64,000 bases of DNA from Polytrichum commune (taxonomy: Eukaryota > Streptophyta > Polytrichopsida > Polytrichales > Polytrichaceae). Shown piece by piece: positions 23,669 through 35,166 of this stretch. The translations under genes and the position numbers were made by a program. The DNA is taken from NCBI GenBank assembly GCA_950295325.1, contig OX485805.1, positions 32,971,501-33,035,500 on the forward strand, given 5' to 3'. A model generated the notes under the pieces. That model was given only the letters and a program-made list of their open reading frames with translations, ran no database searches and had not been told where the DNA came from. Positions within the stretch are counted from its first letter, which is position 1, and each line of letters begins with the position of its first letter.

Positions 23669-26527
23669 CATCTGGATAACATGCTAAGTACAACAAAATA
23701 TGGGTTGTCTTTCGTTCTTGCATAATCCAACATTAGATTTTATTTTTTAATGCATGCATATCACAATAATCCATGTGTTTTCGCGAGAGCGGCCAATTCT
23801 CCTACGGATTGTCTATAATGACATGCTCATGTAGGACATGTATGAATTGGGTCTCACTTCGTTGGGACTCTCTCGAATGCATACCACTTTTCATCCAATA
23901 GAAATATATCACAAACCCACCCTAAGTAATTTCTTTAGTCGTAAAGCAATAAGGTGGACAACTATTATTTGGTTACTTTTCTTATTGGGACATTTGCATT
24001 TGAGTGTAGATGGCTAGGTGTGCCTCCAAGAACAAATACCAAAAACTCATGTGTTTAAATAAGATTAGACTATGGGCACAAAATATGATAACCACTATGA
24101 AGTCAATAATCAACATAATTGAGAAACCTGTGTGATTATTTAATGAGCACAAAAATCTTTGCTTTGATAATGAATGAGATATGCATATGAGCTCCAAAAA
24201 TTATGCGGGAAGTGACTACGGCCTCGATTTGGATTTTCTATGAGCATGTTATTTGGTTCTACTTACAATTGTCCATAATAGAACCTTTTCATGTTGACAA
24301 CAAAGTATGCCCCAACATTTGGCTACAACTACAAAGGTCCAACTTTTTTTTGGGGGGGGGGGCACAAATGGAAATTTCAATTACAGAGAGAACCCAAAAT
24401 ACAACCAACATGACCGAAACAACGCAAACCGAGTGGAAATCAAGAAACAATGTTCATATGAGGCCTATCCTTTTAAATAACGACTAAGTTGTGCAAAGGT
24501 CCAGCTTGAGAGCCTTGCAATGAGCTTCCAAGCCGCAACCTTGAGGCCATATTGCGGGGCTTCGTTAGATGTTGTATAATGGAGTCAACCCTAGCAACCA
24601 AGCATTCTAGCATCCCGCAACCTAATCCTATCCCTCATCTACCTATCATATGTTGTCCCATTGGCTGCCCCTAGTCCTTGTCTTCGTAAGGAGCTTTCCA
24701 TTAAGACATAAGACACCCCTTGAACATCTAGTGACCATTTCTTTGATGTCGTCAAAATGTTGGAACTACTACTTACACCATTTTAGCGGAGCACTTCATG
24801 TGTCGGAGCTAGTGGCTAGATCAAGACTCCTTGTTTGAATGTGTGAGAGATGATCGATATGGAGAGTTCAAAGGTGAAGCCAATTATCGACATCCACCTT
24901 TCATATATGTTGGTTGCATAGTTCGGGAAGTTTTTGAAGCCTTAGTGGCTAATTGCCGGTAGTTGCTACGAAGGGTCGGATTTTCCCCAATTTACATCGG
25001 CAACAGCCGGTCTTTTGTAAAATCAATCGGCCGATTGCCTATATTTTCATTGGCCAATATCCGATTAAATGGAATTCATATCAGCACTAATTGTTTAAAA
25101 TATGTATGAAAAGTTATTAGAAATCATTTCTTAGTACAAAATCTTGAATAAGTGAAAAGAAAGGCATGTTCAAAACTTTAAATTTGAAGAGTTAATATCC
25201 TTGGTAGGAATTGAACCTAGCAATGCCTTCACCGCTTGAAGGCCAAGGGTCCCCTAATTCTTCATAGAAGCAATTGGATTTGGTCATGGAAAGGTTGCAT
25301 AATTCAAAAAGTGTAAGGTTTAGGGTACTTCCTCAAGTGCATCATCAGATGCCCCAGACAAATAGCGCTCTAGATGCTTCCGGCTAAAATCTAGTAACTC
25401 ACAAGAAGAATCGGCTACATTTCTGGGACATGTTCTGGTCCATCGGCTAATTGCCGGAGGATTGAAATTGAAGTCGGATTGCCATCCGATGGTTGGAAAT
25501 TTGGACCGGCCATGAGGGGAAATCCATCGGCTAATAATGAACTAGCCGTCGGTTTTCCCCGAACATAGGTTGGTTGTTTGTGAAGACCTTCACATGAATA
25601 AGTTGATAACATAGATAATCATAATACTCAACACCAATATGTGTTCTTACATATATGAGGAGTTAAAGCCAATTTGGGACTATGACATCCTTAAATCCTT
25701 GTACGTGAGTGGTCAATTCTATTAAATCAACCCCAAGGCCTTTACATGATGGAGTCAAGGCCATTCCCTGAAACTCATATATTTATTGACGTGGAATTAT
25801 TATAATTTTAATGCATTAAAGACAAAATTTGACATGGCCGAAGGGAAGAGGAATTGGGTTGGATGAAAATGTAAACCCAATTTGCTTCCTTGGGACCATG
25901 TCAGAACTCCCTCCTTGGCTAGAGCCAATATTTCGTGTAAATTGGCTTCAAATAAGGTAGGGAAACGGAAGACGGTGGAAATAAGTTGATTCGGGCTAGA
26001 AAGAGTGGCTTGGGATTTGTGCCAAAAAATCAAATTGAAAGATGGAGTAGAGGAAATGTTGAGGAATGCAAGTTGTTTCGTAATTTCATTCCATACACAC
26101 AATCAATTACAGTTTCCTGAAGAGGCAAGTAAGTCGAACCCCCTACTTGTACAACAAACACTCCCTACTCGAGGATCAAAATATCCTACTCTGCCTACTC
26201 ATGCATAGAGAACGGTTAAACTGAAGGGCACCCAAAAAAGATCTCAAGTGATGTGAAACATGACCTATCGATCTATCATTGCATCCGACCTATCATCACA
26301 TAATCCGTTATGATCCACCAATTTTACAATGAGACGTTGGGAGCCCTACTCCCAGTGTAGGGCAACGGTAGTGAGCCCTTGCAGTTTTCGGGCTTCCTAC
26401 ATTATCAAAGGTCTAGATCCCTCGTGTTGTGAAGCGGCTGTTACAGTGTATATGAAATAGAAGAGGACGTATGGGTGAGCCTCCTGATGGAGGGAGGGAC
26501 GAATCCAGTAGTATCCCCAGGAACTAC
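23669..26527. other. Intergenic, nothing recognised
   Basis: No gene. A poly-G run lies at 24351-24362. CGGCTAATTGCCGG-like words are frequent between 24945 and 25560, but I cannot link them to a known element. Open stretches at 24203-24487 and 25800-26102 have no recognisable protein. Confidence 0.45.
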
Positions 26528-26615
26528 CACTAAATACGATATTTAGTGTCATCGTTCCTAATTCTGTTGCTCAACACTAATTGCAAACTTGGGTATAGTG
26601 TGACCGACACCAAAT
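26528..26615. mobile_element. Family A MITE fragment, inverted
   Basis: It starts CACTAAATACGATATTTAGTG and continues GTTGCTCAACACTAATTGCA, which is the reverse complement of the 3' end of family A copies 1 and 2. Only the end is preserved. A similar scrap is at 38387-38455. Confidence 0.6.
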
Positions 26616-26984
26616 GTGAAGCCCCCATTATTTGGCTGCCATTCCTTCCTTGTAGATTGCGAGGGGGGGGGGGGGGGGGGAGATTGTAGATGTATGGTGT
26701 TGCAATGAGTGTGACGTACCTGCAAACCTGAATCATCCATGACAACATTTCATGAGAAGTTGGGGACAGGAGAACGGAAGGGGAGGGGGGGTGGCAGGGC
26801 AGCGGATGAAGTCATCCAGGATGCAGGACAGCAGCGGTTCGGAAATTGATGACAAGTATCATCCGAAAAGGTAGCATAGCCACTTTAGAATACCCTACGA
26901 CAGTACATACCATATTGGGCAGTAGCTAGGGCGTAGAGCAGTAGCAGCAGCAGCACATGGCAGGAAGGCTGGACGCCTGGGCCT

Positions 26985-27165
26985 TACAGGAGGGAGGGAG
27001 GGAGGGAGGTAGGAAGGGAGGTAGGTAAGTAGGTAGGTAGCTTGTGGGGCAGGGTAACAGCCCCCCGTACCCTGAACTTCAGATAGTAGTCGAGTCGAGT
27101 CGAGTCGAGGCGAGGCAGGGCAGGGCAGGGCAGGGCAGGGCAGGGCAGGCTGGGCTCTGCCAGCC
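26985..27165. repeat. G-rich simple repeats with quadruplex-forming potential
   Basis: Consecutive low-complexity blocks on the plus strand: GGGAGGGAGGGAGGGAGG (about 26991-27009), a TAGG-rich block, then (GAGTC)n changing to (GGCAG)n at about 27090-27150. Four G-triplets with one-base loops meet the usual G-quadruplex pattern. A poly-G run at 26660-26681 lies just upstream. No gene is evident on either side within 1 kb. Confidence 0.8.
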
Positions 27166-29632
27166 ACTTGCCACCTACCTGCCTGCTCACCTGCCAAAGT
27201 AAGGACCACGTAGCAGGTAGGTATCAGCACGGGCAGGTAGGTGTCTAGGTAGGTGGGTAAGTAGAGGACACTTTCGCAATGAGTAGGGTACTAGAAGGAT
27301 TTCAGTTCATGCCACCCGCTCTACCATGCAGTTCGCCACAACCCACTGAACCCAGTGTTGGGGCAGGTATTCAAATTGGCATCGCACCCCCACCGCTTAT
27401 CAAGGGTATATGACCACCACCAAAGGTTCCTTTATTGTAAAAAACTCCCAAAACATCTAAACTACAGATTCGTTGCTTCTATTTTGTCTTCGAAAACCGG
27501 AACTGGAGATCAATAACATAATCAAATCCCCCCCCCCCCCCGATGTTGGTAGAAACCAATGTTGGATCGGTATGTAGATCGAATGCATAGTATCCGATAG
27601 GAATACAATATTCATATTCATGCCAAACAACCCACACGACATATATCATAAGTGCAATGTCAATATATGATATTGGTGCGTGTACGGTATGTATCACAAA
27701 ATGAACGACTCCTTGTGTATCCACGTCATTATTTGGAACAATACCAATGTTGGGCTACAATCAACAAAAGAAATTGATGCCTCTTACGCGTATATGTGAT
27801 GGGGATTTTGCATTTTTGATATTGGTAAGGTATGGATATTTTAAGGATTTTGTGAATTTCATACATTCTAGTCTATACAATATGCAAGGACCTTCATGCC
27901 GAGGTTAGATCACCCTAGTATCAACATGGTAATAGGATGGTAATTAATGACCCAACCAAAAACTCAAGTATAAAAGGATTCCCTCATCTTATGATACCCA
28001 ACAAGTATCAATATATGATTGGTATTACAATTTTAGTGCTAGTCGGGTAGGTTTTTTATTTTTTTATTGATGCCATGCATTCTCGTGTATACCAACCCGA
28101 AACTACTAAGAATCAATATTGGACCAATATACAAGTGAATGCATGCTCTAAGTAAAAATACAATATTGATAATGATATTAAAGAACCTACTCTAACATGA
28201 ATCATAACTATAATTCCAATTTGATATTGATACATGGTGGGATTATCACAAGATGGGAGACTCTTTGTCTACCCAAGTCATTATTTAAACCAATACCATA
28301 ATGACACTAAAGAAAGTTTACCTATATATAAAGGTTAGTGGATGGTATATAGATCCTACCATTATCAAAAAGAGAAAAAACATCCTCAAAAACCCACACC
28401 ATATTGATACACATGTTTTTGTAAATCATCGTTATTTGTATCCCCGAATGGTATTAAAGAAAAAGGCGATATTATTTTAATAATGGTAAACATGCCCCTC
28501 TCAAGTTTGTCGCTACATTTCATTTAGCACATATGGCACTAATTCTTTAAACATGCACTATTTTGGCAAATCTCAAAATCAGCGAGGGCTACTTTTTTTA
28601 CCAAGTGACACTACATTCATGAATGCATGCTCATTAACCATTCATTTCCAGATAACTAGTGTGTTTTGTAAGGTGTTTGTAGAGTACATAATTTGTTTTG
28701 GTGAGCTTGAAGAGGCTTCTTCTTCTGCTTCTGCTTCTTCTTCTTAGTCAATGCCACTTGATTTTGAGGCATCTCTAACATTAAGATAGTGTAGAGGGCT
28801 TGCTTTGAGAATTTCCAACACTTTGACACTTTGTGCTCCCAAAACCCTAGATCTTGCGATGGCAATAATTTCATAGTGTAAGAAATTTAATATCGCATTT
28901 AGTAAAACCTTACACTTTAAAGTAAAAAAATCATAGCATTCCGTAACTTTGAATAGCAAGTCATCTTAAATACCATAAATAGCATATACTAAATCAGGGT
29001 TAAGGGGTCAACTAGGCTTAGAACTACAATTGAAATTGACGGGCTATACAATAGTCATATGCATTTCTACCTCCTCCATGGTAGGTGAAACCAAAGAAGG
29101 CATGTAAACTTTATGTGTTTGAAATCGTGCATGGTTTTGAGAAGTTTTTGCTTCAATAGTTTTGTGCGTGTTGTGTGATGAGGTGGGTCAATGAAGCGTC
29201 ATTGTTATTCTAGTGCAAACTTTTGTGACAAAGAAACACCACTATGGGATATGGAAATACAAAGAGCTAACTTGACAAGGTCAATTCAGCACATTGTCAC
29301 AACATCATGGTTGGTGTCGTGAAGACACCGACCTACCTATATACGCATTCCGCCGTCACATAATTCAGCTGCTGGATGAAATCGAGGAACTCAGTCATCC
29401 GGCACTGTGTCATCCGGGTTCATTGGATTTTTGCAGGTCTAGAATAATACCCTAAAACCAGTTATTATTGGCAAGGGCCGACCGCGATGGTGTTTCAGTT
29501 GTTTACCGAGCCCACACTCATAATAATAATTGCATGCACCTCCTCCACGTAGTTGTGTGAATTGCAGCCGCACCTGTGGGGGAAGGTCTTACCCTAACAA
29601 ATGCAAGACCAGGATTACAAGTAAGTTATCAC
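27166..29632. other. Intergenic, nothing recognised
   Basis: AT-rich, without supported genes. A poly-C run is at 27530-27541 and a CTTCTT/CTTCTG microsatellite at 28717-28746. Confidence 0.5.
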
Positions 29633-29740
29633 CTGCTGGCTATGGCTGACCCAAAGCTCTGCCTGACCTCCAGTGTCGGAAACAGCTCCAAAATTTACGA
29701 TTCCGTCAAAACTGCTCCCGTCGTCGTATAGTGGGATTTC
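29633..29740 (-). pseudogene. Lone exon-like fragment, 36 codons, parent gene unknown
   Basis: On the minus strand a long T-rich tract ending TAGTTGTAAG precedes an open 108-bp segment ending CAG|GTGATA, so it has acceptor and donor signals and is exactly 36 codons long. It reads EIPLYDDGSS, then a hydrophobic/glycine stretch to DTGGQAELWVSHSQQ. Base and residue composition look coding, unlike the surroundings. A possible next piece starts after CCCCACAG near 29570. I do not recognise the protein, and no other exons could be linked. It may be a captured gene fragment or an exon of a gene I cannot see. Confidence 0.35.
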
Positions 29741-31334
29741 CTTACAACTATTAAAAAAGGATTGAAAAAATTTAAAAGAAAAAAGGTTGAATTTGAATTT
29801 ACGGGTGTGTAGAGTGATGGTACCCTGAAGCTTGAAATGCAAACAGTGTGACAGGGGAGGGTACCGGTAACTTATGATTACCAGGACAACACCAAAGTAG
29901 GTGTTAGCCTTTGGTGCGGTTGAGACTTGAAATCATGGGGACTTGAGGATGTTAATGCTGTCCCATCGGACCAGGACATGTCATTAGGAGGCCTGCCCAC
30001 CAGCCTTCATTGCTTACCTTAGAATCCAACTCTAGGCCACGGTAAATTAGGGTTTGTAACAACCAGTGTTGTGCGGGTATCAAAACAGACTTCATATTTC
30101 CCACGATATTTCATATTGAATGGGTTATTGAATGATGAAAACCGCAATTTTAATACCTGGGTGCGACTTTGCATTGAAATGTATATGAAGCATTCTAGGG
30201 TGTATGTATGATACCATGAAGTTTTGTATCATGGTAATAAGGTTCGTTTTTCATTGAGAAGTGGAAACATAATGTTGATATCTTTGAGAATTGATGGCAT
30301 GAGTTTTTCTTCATGGAGACTGATTTTGGATGACCTTTCCCTTTTTTTTTTAATCATGTAATACGTTTTTTATGACACGGTGGAAAAGAATACATTGTAT
30401 AATTCAACCATGAACAACAATAACACAATCACGTAAAGGAAGATCGACGTGTGAAAAGAATACGGAAGTCTTACTTGTGCGTCACACATCTTATGCCTTT
30501 CCCTCTACATAGATTTAGAACACAATAACATACATGTCAATGGACTAGGTGGAATAGATCAAGAGGAGATAGATGACAAAGTGAGGGAGCCATGGTCATT
30601 TGTCAAATTTATATGCAAGCCAATCAAACTATGTCTAGCCAACTACAATGAATTACATGGCTTTTCACATGTAAGTCTCTCACAAAAAATAAGGCGACAA
30701 CCCAAAGTCCAAAGGAGCACACTAGAACAAGTGCAATTCTTTTGCATACTGCATCAATATTGGTGCATTCCATGAGATGGAATACCTTGACATACCATCT
30801 TGAATTGCTTGAGTGCATTACCTTACTCAATCTTGAGGAGGGGATTCTAATCAATGGTTTAAGAGGCTCATCTAGTGTTTGATGTAACAACCAATGTTAC
30901 GCGTTGTTCATAAATGATATTTTTATCTTATATATATCTCCATTACTTATTAACAACTTTGTCACCAATAAAACAATCTCAAAGTTCCAATCAAAGGCAC
31001 GGAAGTGGTTGTAACCAACATCTAAGGACGTCAATACATACATACATACGTACATACATATGTGCATGCTTAAGCACCCTTTTCATCCTTAGCACTGAAA
31101 GGGTCAATGCTTACATCATTACATTACTTGTGTGTGTTTTAGATATCATGTTTTGATTATGCCAAAGTGTTTCTTGACATAAGTTTTTGGAATACCAAAG
31201 GTAGAAATCTATCCATCATATATGTTGACGGACCTTGGTCAAAGGAGGTACACTATTTTGTCTAATTAGTGTGGGTTACCATTTGGAGTTACACATATCT
31301 ATAGGGAGCAAGCACAATCAAGTATACGGAAAAA
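29741..31334. other. Intergenic, nothing recognised
   Basis: No gene recognised. A (CATA)n/(CGTA) microsatellite lies at 31040-31068. Confidence 0.5.
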
Positions 31335-31860
31335 TATTCCAATATACTAAAACCATAATCGTTTTGGCAAAACATTGAAAAGTAGTAGCAAAGTTTTGTT
31401 TAAATTGCATTTTTTTCATGGTGCCCTCTATTATTGTGTTAGGTACTCAAATATAGAATATCAAGATAAGGTCTTTAAATCTTATCATTAAAAATATTTC
31501 TCAAAAGGTAATGGCTAAATTTTGGTTTTGGACGTATATATCATGACCTTAAATATTTTGAAGTTGGATTTTTTTTTCATTTTCCTTAAATTCATTGTAA
31601 ACTTGAGGGAAAAATTACATTCATTTCTAGAAAAAATCAATCTAATTTAATTTTACCATGTTTTAAATTTTTTATAATTACATGTTCAATATATCTACTT
31701 GCACATTATTTGTACCGTCTTCTAAAATATGTAGAATTTTCTTGGAATTTTTGTTTTCATCATAAATTTCTTGGCTTGTAGATCAATGTGTTTTTCAAGT
31801 GTTTATGATTTTTTCCTTCACAAAATTCAAAGTTAGTATATAGTTTTGAATCAATTTCCT
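31335..31860 (+). repeat. Left arm of a 0.5-kb inverted repeat
   Basis: This AT-rich segment matches the reverse complement of 35165-35700 along its length. Examples are CCTCTATT(A/G)TTGTGTTA, TATGTAGAATTTT, TTCATGACCTTAA-like and CAAAGTTAGTATATA words in the same order. The match is diverged with small gaps. No coding. Confidence 0.75.
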
Positions 31861-32129
31861 TAAACATGTGCAGGGTAATGAAGTTGTGTACTTGACCATG
31901 CTTGTGCATGAACATGGTGCCAATCTTGTCTCCAAAATGCCTCACGTCAATTTCCATGGCGATTGATTCACATGCCAATATTAAATGGTAAAATTGTGAA
32001 ATTGGGGTGTTGCATAGTTTTTGGCACTTTTGACATTATTATGTTCCGGGACACATGAACCCCATTGGATGACATCGCCAAACATACGGATAAAATGCAA
32101 TTTTTTTGTTATTCATGTTGTTTCAATAC

Positions 32130-33165
32130 AACTTGGCTAGTATTCGATGTATCCTCTTTTCACCTTCAACAGTGCCTACACTCTGTTGGGCATTGATTTC
32201 ACCAACTTCTATACAACTTCCACCTCAATGTTGTTCCATTCCTACAATTATTTCCTCCAAAGGTCCTCTTTGCAAAGGGAAAGTCTTTACAAAGTTGGAG
32301 GCATTGGTCCACTACGTTCCAAAGGTGTTCGATAGGATTCATGTGGGGGGGGATGTGGACTCCATGGCAACATTGTGATTGCATGATTGTTAAACCATTT
32401 GATTGTTGACCTATTGGCATGCTTTGGGTTGCTATCCTATTGGAACACCCACTCCACTACGTCTTTTTTGAACTTCACAACTGACACGCTCAGGGTGTCT
32501 TGTAAGATAATGCTCGCTATTCATTTTTCCTTCGATTCTAGTCATCTATGATTACTTAGGGCTCCCCAAGACGCCCTTCCAACTCATGGTACTTCAACCA
32601 TGACCCTCCCTCCTCCATGCTTCATAGTTTTACTAACCACGTGACTCCTTAGGGGTTCCCCAACCTCTTCCAACACCATTCTCAACCATCAAACCCCACA
32701 ATGTTGAATTCACTTTCATTTGAGAATATGACTTTCCTCCACTACTCCTCCGTCCAATTCTTATGCTCTTTTGCCCATTCATGCCTCATTTGTTTGTAGT
32801 GATCCGAAAGGAGAGGCTACTTCTTCTTAAATGTAGATTGTAGTCATTGGTGCTTACTGCTTTGGTGTATTTCTTATCGTGTTAGGGGAAGATGTGATAT
32901 TTGAAACCTCTCGAAGAACCCTTTGACATTCTACTGCGGTACTATGCTATTCTATTTGCACCAATTATGCCAAGTAACGATCATCCCTTTCACAAAGAAT
33001 GCATGGACACCATGACCGTCCTTTATCCTCAAGCTTCCATGTAGCTCCGTTACATTTAATGATGCAACTAAGTGTTGATGGTGTCATTCCTAGTTGCTTG
33101 GCTATTGTACGACAACGTACTCTATTGTTTCATATGGAGGTTAATAACTTGTGCACGAATTTGTA
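32130..33165 (-). pseudogene. Tc1-like transposase pseudogene (DD34E type)
   Basis: Minus-strand text in several frames follows a Tc1 transposase from end to end: an HTH block (RTIAKQLGMTPSTLS), a WKLEDKGRSW...ERDDRYLA second block, WAKEHKNWTEE and VIFSNESEFN, KHGGGRVMVWG, DSNPKHANRS, HMNPIEHLWNVV and a C-terminal KLVKSMPNRV. It is broken by stops and frameshifts, one at an 8-base C run (32345-32352). The first catalytic aspartate is asparagine (codon at 32718-32720). The second aspartate and final glutamate remain, with 34 residues between them once the frame slip is allowed for. That spacing is Tc1 type, whereas known plant mariner-like elements are mainly DD39D. Confidence 0.88.
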
Positions 33166-33183
33166 AGGAGGTCGTGGGCATGA

Positions 33184-33255
33184 TGGGAGGGGGAATCGAA
33201 CCAAGGACCTCGTGAATGCAAAGCAAAAGTGTTAACTAGTAAGTTATTGCATACT
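33184..33255 (-). repeat. tRNA-Ala-like sequence (SINE head or tRNA pseudogene)
   Basis: On the minus strand the text TTTTGCTTTGCAT..., GAGGTCCTTGGTTCGATTCC resembles the anticodon arm (TGC) and T arm of tRNA-Ala. A perfect B box GGTTCGATTCC is at 33192-33202. The D arm is weak (ACTTACTAGTTAACACTT), and acceptor stem pairing is not clear, so this is not called a working tRNA. It sits inside the Tc1-like element, between the transposase start and the right terminal repeat. Confidence 0.55.
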
Positions 33256-33382
33256 ATAACGAGCATTGCTCCCGTAACCCAACAAATTTGAGCAGTTCCA
33301 AAAGTAATGCAACACCCCAATCTCACGTTTTTACCATTTATTGTTGGCTTGTGAATCCAATCACCATGGAAACCGACGTGAG

Positions 33383-34180
33383 ACAGGCTAGCTACGTACT
33401 CATACTTAGATTATGATGGCTCCATGTGACGTAAACTTATCCCGTTTCCGAGAAAAATGTCAATGCTGTATGTTTGTAATGGGTGTTGCATTTACTTGTA
33501 GAAGTGCATGTATGTACATTGATGAAGACCATGTTGAATCCAACATAAGAACTAGCAATTGGCACTCAAAGAGTTGGATGAGAGATCACTCTACTACGAT
33601 ATGTCACACGACTCGTGACCAACGACTCAGTCTCTACAAGTCAGAATTCCTTTGCATGTTCCCAAAAGCTGTGGCATGGCATGGCATGGCATCCAAATGG
33701 AGCCTAGCTTGTTGCAGGAAGTGGGGCAGCTACAGGGATTCGTCATGCTGGCAGTGGTAGAAACTGGATATAACTCGTACTTTGGGTTATGTACACTTGA
33801 CCCGGTATATATAACTTGCACCGTACCTGCAATTTCCCCCCCACTTAAACTTACTTCTGCTACTGTACTGAGGAGGAGGGTGCTACCTTGGTATCATAAT
33901 TTCGAAGCACACTCAATAATACCTACACACTGGGATTCAATCACTTACAGTCTGATCCAAGTGAGCAGCCCACTTTCAGGCTGTCATCCAAACCTCACCT
34001 CCCCCACACCCACTTCAAACTAAACTTATAGTCAATGCGAAGTATATCATAATTGAGTGAGGTTGCTAATTTTGCAATGGCCTTTCACTCCAACCTAGGC
34101 AGGCATCAGCCAAGAGTCGTAGACGACCTCTTGGAGAGGTGCCCGGTAGGTTTTTGGGCACAATCAATCAAACTACACTA
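33383..34180. other. Intergenic, nothing recognised
   Basis: Mixed-composition sequence with a (GGCAT)n scrap near 33675. Several short open frames on the plus strand show no known protein. Confidence 0.45.
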
Positions 34181-34540
34181 CACTAAAATATGATCTTTAC
34201 TGTCACTACGCTAGCTTTTCAGATGACACTTCTTATGAATAAGTTTACCAATACTGTCATGGATGATGCATGAGTTCATCCGTTGGCCACGACCCTAACG
34301 TTCTCTTCTCAGCAACTTTGTGATGAAATATATTATCATGGATGAGTGAAATTTGGATGGAAAATCACTTAGTAAGTGACAATAATTGCAACACTGTAAA
34401 TGTATAATCCCCTCAAATCTTTACAAGGAATGACAAATTATGTTGGGTTAATAGTCAGTGTTGGTGACACTATACCACAGTTTACGATTAGTAGTGAGCA
34501 AGACAATTAAAATTGGTGCCACTAAAGGTCATATTTAGTG
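34181..34540. mobile_element. MITE-like repeat, family A, copy 2
   Basis: Best-preserved copy: it starts CACTAAAATATGATCTTTA and ends with the imperfect inverted match (CACTAAAGGTCATATTTAGTG as its last part). The dinucleotide TA is found directly outside both ends, with CTA and TAG flanks. No coding frame. Confidence 0.7.
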
Positions 34541-35040
34541 TAGTCTTTTCAAGTCCAACCGGTCACATGTTGTGATCTTTTGGTTTTTCTTTATTAATTT
34601 GAGGTATAGTCTCATAGATTCCTTCAAATTGATTGGTATAGTCTACCCTTTATGGGGAGTGGAAATTTTCTTAACACATATGGAATGTCAACGCTTTGAT
34701 AGAGTCGATATGAACAAGAAGATAATGCTTATAAATGTAACGCAAGTAGAATACTATTGTAACATTAAATAAAGTTTCAAAATACAAGTGAGGAATTTTT
34801 ACTCCTCCATTTTCATTCCTATAAGATGGAAGGAGGGATGTATGAAAATTCCATGGAGTTGATTCACATAGAGGAGATTCATTTGTTTCTCAAACTTTTC
34901 TAGTTTCTTAACCATATGCATAACATCAGTAGACCTTTGCACGTGAAATTATGGCTCCTTGTGAGATGGATCTCTTTGGTTCATGGGTGCAAATACGATA
35001 TAGTGGACAACTCTTGATCCTTGCACATGTTTAAGTGAGA
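34541..35040. other. Intergenic, nothing recognised
   Basis: AT-rich with no recognised gene or repeat. Confidence 0.5.
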
Positions 35041-35166
35041 GGAGCCCTCCTCGTAAGAAGCATCACGCTTATTACTGCATCACGGAAAACCGCGATCAAC
35101 AATAAGCTAACGGGCTCTTAGTCACGCCGGTACCTGGCTACGGGTGTCATATTTATTTATTTATTT
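35041..35166 (+). mobile_element. Possible SINE 3' fragment with (TTTA)n tail
   Basis: The segment TAGTCACGCCGGTACCTGGCTACGGGTGTC is followed by ATATTTATTTATTTATTTA. The layout resembles the 3' end of the SINE at 57545-57920, where TTCACGCCGG is followed by a short stem-like part and a tetranucleotide tail. No A or B box is present here, so it would be 5'-truncated. Confidence 0.4.

Larger units (their letters stand above)
31941..33382 (-). mobile_element. Tc1-like DNA transposon with about 87-bp terminal inverted repeats
   Basis: The left end (31941 to about 32027) and right end (about 33296-33382) are inverted copies. Both contain CTCACGTC, TTTCCATGG, GATTG, AATGGTAAAA, GTGA(A/G)ATTGGGGTGTTGCAT and TTTTGG in the same order. 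The element is 1442 bp, usual for Tc1/mariner, and its interior holds a transposase pseudogene in the opposite strand. A TA target duplication directly at these ends is not visible, so the true boundary may lie a few bases off. Confidence 0.85.

Noticed and set aside
24945-25600. Recurring CGGCTAATTGCCGG-like words as an operator or repeat system
   Set aside because: The words are irregular in spacing and orientation, and no consistent unit could be drawn.
31760-31978. 72-codon minus-strand frame next to the Tc1 element
   Set aside because: It overlaps the inverted-repeat arm and the left terminal repeat of the Tc1-like element, so it is repeat sequence.
33184-33255. Functional tRNA-Ala gene
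   Set aside because: The B box and anticodon arm are good, but the D arm and acceptor stem do not pair convincingly, and it lies inside a transposon.
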